From Serinibacter salmoneus (GTDB lineage: Bacteria; Actinomycetota; Actinomycetes; Actinomycetales; Beutenbergiaceae), in the NCBI RefSeq assembly GCF_002563925.1, contig NZ_PDJD01000001.1, positions 2,176,973 to 2,240,972 of the forward strand: a DNA stretch of 64,000 nucleotides, in the 5' to 3' direction. The notes below the pieces were generated by a model, which saw only the letters and a list, made by a program, of their open reading frames with translations, had not been told where the DNA came from and did no database searches. A program made the position numbers and the translations under genes. Shown here piece by piece: positions 8,376-19,064 of the stretch; within the stretch, counting starts at the first letter, position 1, and every line of letters starts with the position of its first letter.

Positions 8376-9539
8376 TCACGAGCGGCGGGCGCGCAGCCGT
8401 GCCGCGGCCCGCGCCACATCCTGCGTGGGCGCGGTCAGGGACACCCGCACATGCTCGGCCCCCGCGGGGCCGTAGAAGATGCCGGGACCCGCAAGGATCC
8501 CCTCGTCCGCCAACAGCGTCATGATCGACCAGCATGCCTCGGGCCCGAGGCCCGGGGCGGGCTCCGGCAGCGGCATCCCGTCACCGGCGCGGATCCAGAG
8601 GTACAGGCCCGCCTCGGAGGCCTCGATCTCGAATCCCGCGGCGGGTAGGGCCTCGGTGAGCATGCTGCGCCGCTCGGCGTACCGCGCGACCTGCTCGGTC
8701 ACGTGCGCATCGTCTGCCAGCGCCCGGGCCATCGCGTGCTGCACGGGTGCCGGCAGCATCATGCCGCGGTGCCGGCGCAGCTGCAGGAGCGGGTCGATGA
8801 TCCCCTCATCACCCGCCACGAACGCCGCCCGGTAGCCCGCAAGGTTGGACTGCTTGGACAGGGAGTACACCGCGAGCAGGCCCGTGAGGTCGCCGTCGCA
8901 GACCCGGGGATCCAGGATGCTCGGCACCCCCGCGCCTGCCCACGGCTGGGTCCACGGCAGCAGCGCGTAGCACTCGTCCCCGGCCACGACGGCGCCGATC
9001 TCGCGGGCGGCGACCACCACCTCTCGCAGGTGATCGACACCGAGCACCCGGCCGCTCGGGTTCGCCGGTGAGTTCACCCACACCAGGCGCACCGCGCGGT
9101 TGCCGCGCCACGCCTGGACGTCATCGCTCACGAGCACCTCGGCCCCCGCGAGCCGCGCCCCGACCTCGTAGGTGGGGTAGGCCACCGAGGGGATCACGAC
9201 GACGTCACCCGGCCCCAACCCGAGCTCGCTGGGCAGGTGCGCCACCAGTTCCTTCGACCCCACCGTGGGCAGCACCTGGGAGGTGGTCAGACCGGGCACA
9301 CCCCGCCGTCGCGCGTAGAAATCGGCGATGGCCTCGCGCAGCGCCGCCGGGCCCGCGACCGTGGGGTAGCCGTGGGCGTCGGAGGCCTCGGCGAGCGCTG
9401 CCTGCACGAGCGCCGGCGTGGGGTCCACCGGCGTGCCGATGGACAGGTCGATCAGGCCGTCGGGGTGGCGCCGTGCACGATCCCGCAGCGGCTCCACCGC
9501 ATCCCAGGGGTAGGCGACGCCCAGAGGGGCGAAGCCCAT
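8376..9539 (-). CDS. dapC: Succinyldiaminopimelate transaminase
   Basis: A 387-residue fold-type I PLP aminotransferase. It converts N-succinyl-2-amino-6-ketopimelate to N-succinyl-LL-diaminopimelate with glutamate as donor. Features include the substrate-binding N-terminus (IDLSIGTPVDPTP), VWVNSPANPSG, the pyridoxal-lysine motif SLSKQSN with K229, and a C-terminal RVSLTAP. The ATG at 9539 was chosen because it matches the family start and shares one base with the ferredoxin stop (TGATG); a longer upstream frame is only the shadow of fdxA. The ferredoxin-dapC pairing is conserved in actinobacteria and supports DapC over a generic aminotransferase. Confidence 0.9.
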   Translation of the reverse strand: MGFAPLGVAYPWDAVEPLRDRARRHPDGLIDLSIGTPVDPTPALVQAALAEASDAHGYPTVAGPAALREAIADFYARRRGVPGLTTSQVLPTVGSKELVAHLPSELGLGPGDVVVIPSVAYPTYEVGARLAGAEVLVSDDVQAWRGNRAVRLVWVNSPANPSGRVLGVDHLREVVVAAREIGAVVAGDECYALLPWTQPWAGAGVPSILDPRVCDGDLTGLLAVYSLSKQSNLAGYRAAFVAGDEGIIDPLLQLRRHRGMMLPAPVQHAMARALADDAHVTEQVARYAERRSMLTEALPAAGFEIEASEAGLYLWIRAGDGMPLPEPAPGLGPEACWSIMTLLADEGILAGPGIFYGPAGAEHVRVSLTAPTQDVARAAARLRARRS

Positions 9540-9862
9540 CAGTCCTCGACCTGCGGCGGGAGGGCAGCCACCAGCGGGTGATCGGTCGGGATCATGCCGA
9601 GTTTGGCGGCACCGCCCGGCGATCCGATCGTGTCGAAGAACTCCACGTTGGCGTTGTAGAAGGCCGACCACTGCGCAGGGACGTCGTCCTCGTAGTAGAT
9701 GGCCTCGACCGGGCACACCGGCTCGCACGCCCCGCAGTCCACGCACTCGTCCGGGTGGATGTACAGCGAGCGTTCACCCTCATAGATGCAGTCCACCGGG
9801 CACTCGTCGATGCACGCCTTGTCCTTCACGTCGACGCACGGCTGCGCGATCACATAGGTCAC
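9539..9862 (-). CDS. fdxA: 7Fe ferredoxin
   Basis: A 107-residue FdxA-type ferredoxin carrying a [3Fe-4S] and a [4Fe-4S] cluster; a low-potential cytoplasmic electron carrier whose partner is not evident here. The cysteine pattern CVDVKDKACIDECPVDC followed by CVDCGACEPVCP is that of the actinobacterial seven-iron proteins. The GTG at 9862 is preceded by GGAGGAG and gives the family N-terminus TYVIAQPC; a 12-residue longer frame has no comparable ribosome site. It is translationally coupled to dapC. Confidence 0.95.
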   Translation of the reverse strand: MTYVIAQPCVDVKDKACIDECPVDCIYEGERSLYIHPDECVDCGACEPVCPVEAIYYEDDVPAQWSAFYNANVEFFDTIGSPGGAAKLGMIPTDHPLVAALPPQVED

Positions 9863-9892
9863 GGGAACCTCTCCTCCGCTCGGTCGGACCAG

Positions 9893-9909
9893 TCCCACAC
9901 CTCGTGGGA
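9893..9909. promoter_or_regulatory. Short inverted repeat in the fdxA upstream region
   Basis: TCCCAC-acctc-GTGGGA lies 31 bases upstream of the fdxA GTG and inside the divergent region shared with the small gene at 9957. It is a weak candidate for an operator or leader hairpin of fdxA. Confidence 0.25.
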
Positions 9910-9944
9910 AGGCCGCTCGGGGGCCCGGCTACGGCCCACACTCC

Positions 9945-9950
9945 TAGTAT
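9945..9950 (+). promoter_or_regulatory. -10 box for a leaderless transcript
   Basis: TAGTAT, a good TANNNT box, ends six bases before the ATG at 9957. Transcription would start at or beside the start codon. Confidence 0.5.
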
Positions 9951-9956
9951 CGCCGG

Positions 9957-10193
9957 ATGAGCCAGTCGCACCAACCGCCGACCCACCCCAGGCTAACGAT
10001 CGGCGACCGGGTGGTGGTGCGATACCGCCGCGCGGACGTTCGTCCCGGTGAGCCGCCGCTCAGCGATGCGGTCGGGGAGATCGTCGCCATCGACGCGGAG
10101 AACGTCCGCCTCGAGACCCGCACGGGGATCCGGGCGATCCCCCTAGCTGCCGTGGTCGCCGCCAAGCGGGTGCCACCGGCACCGCGAGGCTGA
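9957..10193 (+). CDS. Small SH3-like domain protein (stand-alone Rv0428c-type N-domain)
   Basis: A 78-residue protein whose core (LTIGDRVVVRYR, then DAVGEIVAIDAENVRLETRTG, then IPLAAVVAAKRVPPAP) looks like the small all-beta domain found at the N-terminus of some actinobacterial GNAT acetyltransferases such as Rv0428c. Here the frame stops right after that domain and no acetyltransferase follows, so it is either a natural stand-alone form or a remnant. A leaderless promoter precedes it and it is divergent from fdxA. Its function is unknown. Confidence 0.7.
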   Translation: MSQSHQPPTHPRLTIGDRVVVRYRRADVRPGEPPLSDAVGEIVAIDAENVRLETRTGIRAIPLAAVVAAKRVPPAPRG

Positions 10194-10211
10194 GCGATCC
10201 GGGCACCGCGC

Positions 10212-12038
10212 TCACGCGTCGGGGTTCTCCCCGCACACGACCCGGTTCCAAGGCGCGTACTTCCAGCTGTAGGTGTCATCCGACACGAGCTCACCCTCCA
10301 GCGTGCGAACCACGCGGTTCACGTCGATGGTGAAGCCCTGGGCGCCACCGCTCTCGGGGATGCACTCCGGCGCGGGGTTGTACAGGGTGGTCGGGTCGGT
10401 GAAGTCGTAGTGCTGACCGCTGGTGATCGTCGTCTGATACGTCTCGGTGCCCCACAACCGTGCCCACTGGCGGTCGTCGTCCCCGACCCACGCCTGCACG
10501 AGCACCCCGTGATCGGTGGTGTTGCGCCACCGCATGTCGATCGAGCCCTCGTACAGGGTGGCCTCACGCCCGGCGGGGTAACGCTCGAACCATCGGGAGT
10601 GCGGCTTGTGCTCCACGTCCTCGAGTCCGGCCTCGAAGCCGACGTTGAACAGAGTGGTGCTCAACTGGGAGAGCCCTCCGCCGTAGGCGCGGGCCTCCAT
10701 ACCGTTGATGACCACCCCGGACTGGTTGTAGCCGGAGGAGGCGTTGATCGGGCCGAGCGCATCGAGCAGGCTGAACTCCTCCCCCGGGAGCACGAGGGTG
10801 CCGGTGACGGCGGCGGAGCCGACACGGAGGTTCTCCGTGCGCTCGGGGTCCGGATAGGAGGGCAGCGGGGTGGAGAACTCGGCGATGACCTCCGTGACCC
10901 CGAGCGCCTCGGCGTCCGCGGTGGTGAACTCCGCCTCGGTGGTGGACAGTTCGAGCACCGCCTCGCGCTCGGTCGGGTTCAGCGCCGCACCCTCGACCGC
11001 GGCCAGGGCCTGATCGGCGTCCAGGCCCGTGCCCTCGCGCGAGGGCACCACCGTCGGGGAGCCGCCCTGCAACTCGATGCGGGCGTCCGCGGCCGCGTCA
11101 CCCACCTCGGGCAGGGCCTGGGAGATCGCCTCGGCCACGGCCTCGCCGTCCATCTCGAGAGCGAAGGCGCCGTCCTGGACGACGATCCGCGAGGCAGCGG
11201 ACAGCGTCTCGACGCTGAGCTGTGCGGAGTCCTCCCCCGCGACGATAGTCACGGGGCCGGACAGCAGCGGATCCACCAGGTCGGCCATCGCAGCCTCCAC
11301 CTGGGACTGCCCGATCGCAGGCTCCAGTTCGACCACGGGCAGCGAGATCGTGTCCTGCGCCGTGAGCCACTCGCGCTGCACGGTCCCGACGGCGTTCTCC
11401 AGGTCCAGTCCGGAGCCGGGTTCCGCGTCGGTGACGATCGCCTCGGTGCCGGTGAGGGCGATGGTGGCATCCACCGGATCCACGCGGACGATGGACTCCG
11501 CATCCGCGAGCGCCTGCGTGAGCTGGTCCACATCCACCGTGGAGACGGGCTGCGTGCTCTGCTCACCGAAGAGTCGCTGCCAGAGTTCCACCGGGTTCCA
11601 GGTGCGGCCCACCAGCGGGTCCACACTCGCGTCGGCGTCCAGGGCGAGTCCGGAGCGCGCGGGGTCCAGGGTGGCCTCGACGGTCCCGACCTCGATGGGG
11701 ATCGGTTCGCCGGTGCGCTCCGCGTAGCCCGCCTCAACGGCCGCCACGGCGTCTTCACGCGTCATGCCGCCCACATCCACGGCACCCACGGACGCCTCCG
11801 GCGCGATCCGGTCCTGTGTGTAGAACACCGAGCCCAGGTAGGCACCGCCGACCGCGAGGACGAGCACGCCGGCCACGACACCCGTGATGAGCCCCCGGCG
11901 CGAGCGAGGTCGAGACTCGAGGTCCTCCAGCGTGTCCGGCGCCGGGCCCTGCGAGCCGCCGTCGCTGGTCGACTCGGGGCCGACCCCGGCGGAGTCCGCC
12001 GTCGTCAGGTCGCTGCGTGTCTCGTCCGAATCCCTCAC
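10212..12038 (-). CDS. VanW family protein with peptidoglycan-binding-like repeats
   Basis: A 608-residue membrane-anchored protein. An acidic cytoplasmic stretch (about 45 residues) precedes one transmembrane segment near residues 50-72. The extracytoplasmic part has putative PG-binding-4-type repeats and then a VanW domain around residues 395-540, recognised by EEFSLLDALGPINASSGY and YGGGLSQLSTTLFN. VanW proteins resemble L,D-transpeptidase-associated envelope proteins, but their biochemical role is unsettled; despite the name, nothing here indicates glycopeptide resistance. The GTG start has a strong AGGAGGG site. It ends 18 bases from the convergent small gene with no terminator between. 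Confidence 0.88.
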   Translation of the reverse strand: MRDSDETRSDLTTADSAGVGPESTSDGGSQGPAPDTLEDLESRPRSRRGLITGVVAGVLVLAVGGAYLGSVFYTQDRIAPEASVGAVDVGGMTREDAVAAVEAGYAERTGEPIPIEVGTVEATLDPARSGLALDADASVDPLVGRTWNPVELWQRLFGEQSTQPVSTVDVDQLTQALADAESIVRVDPVDATIALTGTEAIVTDAEPGSGLDLENAVGTVQREWLTAQDTISLPVVELEPAIGQSQVEAAMADLVDPLLSGPVTIVAGEDSAQLSVETLSAASRIVVQDGAFALEMDGEAVAEAISQALPEVGDAAADARIELQGGSPTVVPSREGTGLDADQALAAVEGAALNPTEREAVLELSTTEAEFTTADAEALGVTEVIAEFSTPLPSYPDPERTENLRVGSAAVTGTLVLPGEEFSLLDALGPINASSGYNQSGVVINGMEARAYGGGLSQLSTTLFNVGFEAGLEDVEHKPHSRWFERYPAGREATLYEGSIDMRWRNTTDHGVLVQAWVGDDDRQWARLWGTETYQTTITSGQHYDFTDPTTLYNPAPECIPESGGAQGFTIDVNRVVRTLEGELVSDDTYSWKYAPWNRVVCGENPDA

Positions 12039-12080
12039 CTGATGCCCTCCTGAAGCGCTTGTGCGCCGATCCTGCCCATT

Positions 12081-12617
12081 CTAGGTTGCCGTCCCCCGGG
12101 TGGCCTCGCCGATGGCGCGCACCCGCCCCAGCCGATGCAGGAGCGCCCCCGTGCCCTGTCCGCGCCCGGCCGCCAGGACGCGCCCCAGGACCACCGCGTG
12201 ATCGTGATGCTCGATCACGCGTTCCGTCTCGCACTCCACCCAGGCGGCGCTCGGCGTCACGATCGCCGCACCGGTGCGTTCCCCGCGCACGTGCGCCACC
12301 CCCTGCAGTTGCCCGAGGTCGGGCCGTCCGGGCTCGGTCAGCCAGGCCACGGCGCCCTCGGCGCCCGGTGCGACGATCGAGGCGGCCCACGTGCGGCCCT
12401 CGCCGATCAGCGGCGCGAGCCGGGAGTCCAGGTGCAGGCTCACCAGCACGGTGGGTGGCTCGAGGGAGAAGGAGACCAGGGAGGTCACGACCATCGCGTG
12501 GTCCCGGCCGTGTGCGCGCGTGGCGAGCACCACGACTCCACCGGGCAGGTGCGCGAGCGCCGCTCGGTAGTCCTCCTGTGGGACCGCGGCCGCGTCGGGT
12601 GCATCGGCGGGCGTCAC
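12081..12617 (-). CDS. Flavin reductase family protein
   Basis: A 178-residue FMN-binding split-barrel protein of the flavin reductase-like family: RAALAHLPGGVVVLAT, then MVVTSLVSFSLEPPTVLVSLH, and a conserved GRVLA strand near the C-terminus. Such proteins reduce FMN/FAD with NAD(P)H for a partner monooxygenase, or act as flavin-dependent oxidoreductases themselves. The GTG start overlaps the stop of the PIG-L gene (GTGA), so both are in one operon. No two-component monooxygenase gene is adjacent; the partner is unknown. Confidence 0.85.
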   Translation of the reverse strand: MTPADAPDAAAVPQEDYRAALAHLPGGVVVLATRAHGRDHAMVVTSLVSFSLEPPTVLVSLHLDSRLAPLIGEGRTWAASIVAPGAEGAVAWLTEPGRPDLGQLQGVAHVRGERTGAAIVTPSAAWVECETERVIEHHDHAVVLGRVLAAGRGQGTGALLHRLGRVRAIGEATRGTAT

Positions 12618-14074
12618 CGCTCACCGCCCGCCGCAGGGGACTCGCGCAGGACCCGCTCGGGTACGAACGCGGCCACACCGACCGCCAGGACCGAGACGAC
12701 CAGCCATGCGTTGCCGTAAGTGTCCCCGATGAGGACGCCCGCGCTGCTGGTGGTGGCCAGCGCCAGCACCTGCACGATCACCACCAGCCCGAGCGCGAAC
12801 CCCACCAGCCCGGTCCAGCGGCTCACCGCCCGCGCCAGGAGGGCCCCGGACAACACGAGTGCGAAGGCCAACACGATGCCGTAGGGGATGCCCTCGACGC
12901 GGGCGCGGTGCACGAGGGTGCCGATGGTGCCCAGCCCGGTCCCGAGCAGGAACCAGCCCAGGCCCAGCAGCGGCTGGGCCACGCGCGCCAGGAGACCGGG
13001 AGTCGCCGGGTGCGCGGTGCCCGCGGCGTCAGCCTGAGCGGTCGAGCGCGTCCCGGCTGCCGGCGTCGCCGTGACGGGGACACCGAGCGCGAGGTCACGC
13101 AGCGCCGCGGCATCCCGGTGGGCGACGAGGGCGACCGTGGGGAGCAGGGGCGCCACCACGCCGTTGCTCAGGGCGTACCAGCCCACGGCCGACTGGTGCG
13201 GGCTGAGCGCACTCGGTCGGCCGCCGCCGTCCACCACCGGCACCGCCACCGACTGCACCTGCGAGGTGTAGCAGCGCAGCGCGGCGGCCTGGAACGGCAC
13301 CACGCCGGAGGTATCCCACTCCACGCTCACCGCATCGTCGGCCACCACCAGGGCCGGCAGCTCAGCCGGTGGCGGCTGGAGCGACTCCCCGCGCCAGTCG
13401 GTCGCGTGCAGGTCAGCGGCGGCGAGCGTCACCTCGGCGCGGGCGGCCCGCATCCGACTCTCGGCCACCACCACCCAGGCCAGCACCGCGTCCACACCCT
13501 CGAGTTCCTCGCCCGCCGTGCCGGGACCGGCCGTGCGCGCGAGGGCCACCGCCCGCACGGTGATGAGGTGGGTGCGCACGTGGTCGGGGTGGCCGTAACT
13601 GCCGCCGGGTTCGTCGCAGACCACCAGTGCCGGTCGCATCTGGCGGATGAGCCGCGCCAATGCCGCGGCCTGGACCTCGGGGTCCACCGCGGTCAGGGCG
13701 TCGGGGCCGGCGTCCGGCGCGGGGCCGGCCAGACCCGGGCGGACCCAAGACATCCCGGAGTCGGTGACCGCGGCCGCCCCGGGGAGGTCGTCGAGCCAGT
13801 ACCGCTCGGTGACGCCCAGCATCTCCAGGGCCTGGACGAGTTCGGCCTCCCGTGCCGGCGCCACGCCGTCCGTCCCCTCGAGGTCGGGGGTGCCGATCAT
13901 CTCGCCCCGTTCGCCCCGGGTGGCGGTCACCACCGCGACCCGGCGACCCTGCGCGGCCGCCAGCGCGAGCAGGCCCCCGGCCGTGAGGGTCTCGTCGTCG
14001 GGATGGGCATAGACGGCGAGCACCCCGCCCTCGGCGGTGCGGCCGTGGTCGGGGTGCTGCGTCGTCATGCTCAT
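12614..14074 (-). CDS. PIG-L family deacetylase with C-terminal membrane domain
   Basis: A 486-residue protein. The N-terminal half is a zinc-dependent N-acetylglucosaminyl deacetylase-like (PIG-L/MshB) domain, with AYHPDDE-type motif AHPDDE at residues 23-28 and GHPDHVRTH as the second metal/catalytic block. After about residue 345 there are four hydrophobic segments, suggesting a membrane-attached C-terminal domain. MshB and Mca lack such a domain, so this is not simply mycothiol MshB; a sugar or glycolipid deacetylation at the membrane is inferred. Start: ATG at 14074, nine bases after the typA stop; a second in-frame ATG at 14068 is equally possible. Confidence 0.8.
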   Translation of the reverse strand: MSMTTQHPDHGRTAEGGVLAVYAHPDDETLTAGGLLALAAAQGRRVAVVTATRGERGEMIGTPDLEGTDGVAPAREAELVQALEMLGVTERYWLDDLPGAAAVTDSGMSWVRPGLAGPAPDAGPDALTAVDPEVQAAALARLIRQMRPALVVCDEPGGSYGHPDHVRTHLITVRAVALARTAGPGTAGEELEGVDAVLAWVVVAESRMRAARAEVTLAAADLHATDWRGESLQPPPAELPALVVADDAVSVEWDTSGVVPFQAAALRCYTSQVQSVAVPVVDGGGRPSALSPHQSAVGWYALSNGVVAPLLPTVALVAHRDAAALRDLALGVPVTATPAAGTRSTAQADAAGTAHPATPGLLARVAQPLLGLGWFLLGTGLGTIGTLVHRARVEGIPYGIVLAFALVLSGALLARAVSRWTGLVGFALGLVVIVQVLALATTSSAGVLIGDTYGNAWLVVSVLAVGVAAFVPERVLRESPAAGGER

Positions 14075-14082
14075 GCTGGTGC

Positions 14083-15996
<1,914 letters not shown>

Positions 15997-16122
15997 GAGG
16001 GTCTCATCTCTCGCGCGGTGGGGACGGTCCGGCCAGGATGCCGGGCACGCGGATGCGCGCCACCGACGGCCAGGACCCGGGCCATCGTACCGTCCCGTTC
16101 CCGGCCACGCGGCGCGGATACA

Positions 16123-16153
16123 CGTGTGCCCCGTCACGTGGACGGGGCACACG
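16123..16153 (-). terminator. Strong hairpin after the BCCT transporter gene
   Basis: A perfect 13-bp stem (arms 16123-16135 and 16141-16153, containing GTGCCCCGTC) with a five-base loop ACGTG lies 37 bases past the stop of the leftward BCCT gene and upstream of typA. No T-run follows, so it is a candidate GC-rich intrinsic terminator or mRNA 3'-end stabiliser. Confidence 0.65.
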
Positions 16154-16189
16154 GGTACTGCTCACATCAGCCGAGGAGACCGATTCGCC

Positions 16190-18244
16190 CTAGTCGCCCC
16201 TGGGCTCCTGCTCCACGGATCCGGCCGCGTCGGACTGCCCGGACCCGTCGGCGTCGTCGCTCGCCGCCCCGAGGGCGAGGTCCTCCGGCGTCCCCGCCGG
16301 GGGCGTGAGCTCGCTCGAGGCGGACTCCCCCTCGGCAGTGGCGCGCTCGGTCCCCGACGCCGCTGAGTCCGGCGCCGCTGACGGGGCCTCGGCCTCCAGC
16401 ACCGCGGTCGCGGTGCCGGCCGCCGCCGTCGAGGCCGCCGTCGATGCCGCGCCCGCCCCTGGGGCCGCGGGCCGCGTGTGCTCGATGGTGCCGCCGCCCA
16501 CGTCGGCGCCCGGGGCGGAGCGCACCCGGCGCCACCAGGCCGAGATCCGGCCCCCGGCGCCCGTGGCGTTCCCGTTGGAGGTCCCTGCGTTCTCGGCGTC
16601 CTCCCCGAAGATCTCCGAGTACTCCTCGGTCAGGGAGGACTTCACCCGGGTCTCGATGTGGTCGGTCAGGGCGGCACGAGCCGCAGCTCGCTCGGCGCGC
16701 AGGATCGCCCGGTGCTCCTCGCTCAGTGCCTTCACGGTGGCAACAGCCATCGCGATCATGATCACCGAGAACGGCAGCCCGATGAGGATCGCGGTGGTCT
16801 GCAGCGCCTGCAGTCCACCGGCCACCAGCAGCGCGATCGCCACGAGCCCCTCCAGGACCGCCCACATCAGGCGGGACCACGCGGGCGGGTTGGCATTACC
16901 GCCGGTGGCGAGCATGTCCACCACGAAGGACCCGGAGTCGGAGGACGTCACGAAGAACACCACGACCAGCACGATCGCGATCCCGGCGAGGATCTGCGCA
17001 CCCGGCAGGGTCTGCAACATCTGGAACAGCGCCGTGTTGGAGTCCACCGCGCCGTCCGGGGTCAGCGAGCCCGGGTCCGCGAGCTCGCGCTGCAGGGCGG
17101 TGCCGCCGAGCACGGAGAACCAGAAGAAGGACACGATGGTCGGGACCAGCAGCACCCCGAGCACGAACTCGCGCACGGTGCGCCCGCGGGAGATGCGGGC
17201 GATGAACACTCCCACGAAGGGTGCCCACGAGATCCACCAGCCCCAGTAGAAGATCGTCCAGCCGCTCTGCCACGCCAGGCCGGCGTCACCCTGGAACGCG
17301 GTGGTGTCGAAGGTCATTCGCAGCACGTTCTGCAGGTAGAACCCCATGGACTGCACCCAGTCCCGCAGCAGGAACAGCGTGGGCCCGAGCGCCAGGACGG
17401 CCGCCACGAAGATGCCCGCGAGCACCATGTTGCCGTTGGAGAGCCACTTCATCCCCTTGCCCACACCCGAGACCACGGAGGCTGCGGCCACGGCGGTGAT
17501 ACCGACGATCAGCCCGATCTGGAGCGAGACGCTCGCATCGGCGATCTCGAGGAAGCCGAGGCCGGCGGAGACCTGCATCACGCCGAAGCCGAGCGAGGTG
17601 GCCACACCGAAGACGGTCCCGAGCAGGGCGATGACGTCGATCACGTCACCGATCCAGCCCTTCACGCGGTCCCCGAGCAGGGGCTCCAGTGCCCACCTGA
17701 TGGACACCGGGCGCCCCTTACGGTGGATGGCGTAGGCCAGCGCGAGGCCGACGACGACGTAGATCGCCCAGGCGTGCAGCCCCCAGTGGAGGTAGGTCTG
17801 CCCCATCGCGGCCTGCGCGAGGTACTCCGGCGATCCGGTCACCCCCGGTTTCGGGGAGATGAAGTGCGAGAGCGGCTCGGCGACCCCGAAGTACACCAGG
17901 CCGATCCCCATGCCGGCGGCGAACAGCATCGCGAACCAGACCGGGAGGCGGAAGGTGGCCTCCTCCTCGTCCTTGCCGAGCACGATGTTCCCGAACCGGC
18001 TCAGGCCCATCCACAGTGCGAAGACCACGAAGGCCGCGACGATGAGCACGTAGTACCAGCCGAAGACGCCGATGACCTCGGCCTGCAGGGTGTTCACGAC
18101 GCTCTCGAACTGGTCCGTGAACGCCATCGCGAGGACCACGAAGGCCACGATCAGCAGCACCGAGGGGTAGAACACCTGGGCGCGGTGGGTATGGAGTCGG
18201 CCAGGCGGTTTCGTCGCCCCCGACGATCTCTGGTCACTAGTCAT
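16190..18244 (-). CDS. BCCT family betaine/choline/carnitine transporter
   Basis: A 684-residue secondary transporter of the betaine-choline-carnitine family, expected to import a quaternary-ammonium osmolyte with sodium. About 12 transmembrane segments are visible (first at residues 26-45). Family landmarks include FAAGMGIGLVYFGVAEP, the amphipathic-helix region around RPVSIRWALEPLLGD, and the signature WWISWAPFVGVFIARISRGR. A cytoplasmic C-terminal tail of about 170 residues, rich in Ala, Glu and Ser, is longer than in BetP; such tails act in osmosensing in characterised members. The Gly-rich GMGIG motif resembles sodium-coupled members, but the substrate cannot be fixed. Confidence 0.9.
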   Translation of the reverse strand: MTSDQRSSGATKPPGRLHTHRAQVFYPSVLLIVAFVVLAMAFTDQFESVVNTLQAEVIGVFGWYYVLIVAAFVVFALWMGLSRFGNIVLGKDEEEATFRLPVWFAMLFAAGMGIGLVYFGVAEPLSHFISPKPGVTGSPEYLAQAAMGQTYLHWGLHAWAIYVVVGLALAYAIHRKGRPVSIRWALEPLLGDRVKGWIGDVIDVIALLGTVFGVATSLGFGVMQVSAGLGFLEIADASVSLQIGLIVGITAVAAASVVSGVGKGMKWLSNGNMVLAGIFVAAVLALGPTLFLLRDWVQSMGFYLQNVLRMTFDTTAFQGDAGLAWQSGWTIFYWGWWISWAPFVGVFIARISRGRTVREFVLGVLLVPTIVSFFWFSVLGGTALQRELADPGSLTPDGAVDSNTALFQMLQTLPGAQILAGIAIVLVVVFFVTSSDSGSFVVDMLATGGNANPPAWSRLMWAVLEGLVAIALLVAGGLQALQTTAILIGLPFSVIMIAMAVATVKALSEEHRAILRAERAAARAALTDHIETRVKSSLTEEYSEIFGEDAENAGTSNGNATGAGGRISAWWRRVRSAPGADVGGGTIEHTRPAAPGAGAASTAASTAAAGTATAVLEAEAPSAAPDSAASGTERATAEGESASSELTPPAGTPEDLALGAASDDADGSGQSDAAGSVEQEPRGD

Positions 18245-18344
18245 GCCTCCACTGTCACCACAGACGGCGCATCGATGGCAAATATGTGACCGAAGTGAGA
18301 CAGATCCTTTGCTTCCGCCTGTGCTTTGGGGAGGATTTCTTGAC

Positions 18345-19064
18345 CTACTCGCGGCGCACAGCCTCGCCGCCGGGCTGTGCTGTACCGGGCTGTGCCGTAC
18401 CGGCCCGCAGCGTGAGCACCCGATCGGCCCGCTCGGCGGCCTCCGGATCGTGTGTGGCCACCACCGCCGCCACGCTGGCGGAGGCCACCAGGTCGTGGAT
18501 GAGGTCCATCACCCGGGCCGCGGTCTCGGAGTCCAGCTGGCCGGTGGGCTCATCGGCGATCAGCACGTCGGGGCGTCCCGCGAGCGCCCGCGCGATCCCG
18601 ACGCGCTGCTGCTGGCCACCGGAGAGTTCCCCCGGCCGTTGCCGCACGTGGTCGGCGAGCCCCACCTGCTCCAGCGCCTGGCGGGCTCGCTCGCGCCGCT
18701 GGGTCGGCGACATACCGGCCAGCCGCAGCGGGATCTCCACGTTCTCCTGCGCGGAGAGCACCGGGATCAGGCCGAACGCCTGGAACACGTACCCGATCCG
18801 CTGCGCGCGCAGCGCGGCCCGCGCATCGTCCCCCAGCGCGGAGATCACCGTCCGGTCCTCCCCCTGGCCCATCGTCACGCTCCCGGAGGTCGGCAGGTCG
18901 ATCCCCGCGAGGATGTTCAGCAGGGTGGTCTTGCCCGCACCGGAGGGGCCACGCACCACCAGGAGCTCACCGGGCTCGACGGCGAGACTCACCCCCCGGA
19001 GGGCGGCGACCTCACCCGCCGGTGTCGCGAACACGCGCGTGACGTCGTCGCAGGCCAGCCTCAT
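18345..19064 (-). CDS. ABC transporter ATP-binding protein (LolD/MacB type), last gene of FtsX operon
   Basis: A 239-residue nucleotide-binding subunit of the LolD/MacB/FtsE class: Walker A GPSGAGKTT at residues 39-47, signature LSGGQQQR, Walker B VLIADEP, and THDPEA as H-loop. These ATPases power FtsX-type permeases that do mechanotransmission rather than classical transport. The start overlaps the previous ATPase gene by four bases. The C-terminus has a short tandem (AQPGTAQPGG). With one more ATPase and two giant permeases in the operon, it likely pairs with one of them as a heterodimer. Confidence 0.9.
   Translation of the reverse strand: MRLACDDVTRVFATPAGEVAALRGVSLAVEPGELLVVRGPSGAGKTTLLNILAGIDLPTSGSVTMGQGEDRTVISALGDDARAALRAQRIGYVFQAFGLIPVLSAQENVEIPLRLAGMSPTQRRERARQALEQVGLADHVRQRPGELSGGQQQRVGIARALAGRPDVLIADEPTGQLDSETAARVMDLIHDLVASASVAAVVATHDPEAAERADRVLTLRAGTAQPGTAQPGGEAVRRE

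Noticed and set aside
10212-12038. Vancomycin resistance gene
   Set aside because: VanW-domain proteins are common envelope proteins; no vanHAX or VanRS genes are near.
16478-18289. 603-codon plus-strand frame opposite the BCCT gene
   Set aside because: Antisense shadow; the BCCT signature is unambiguous on the minus strand.
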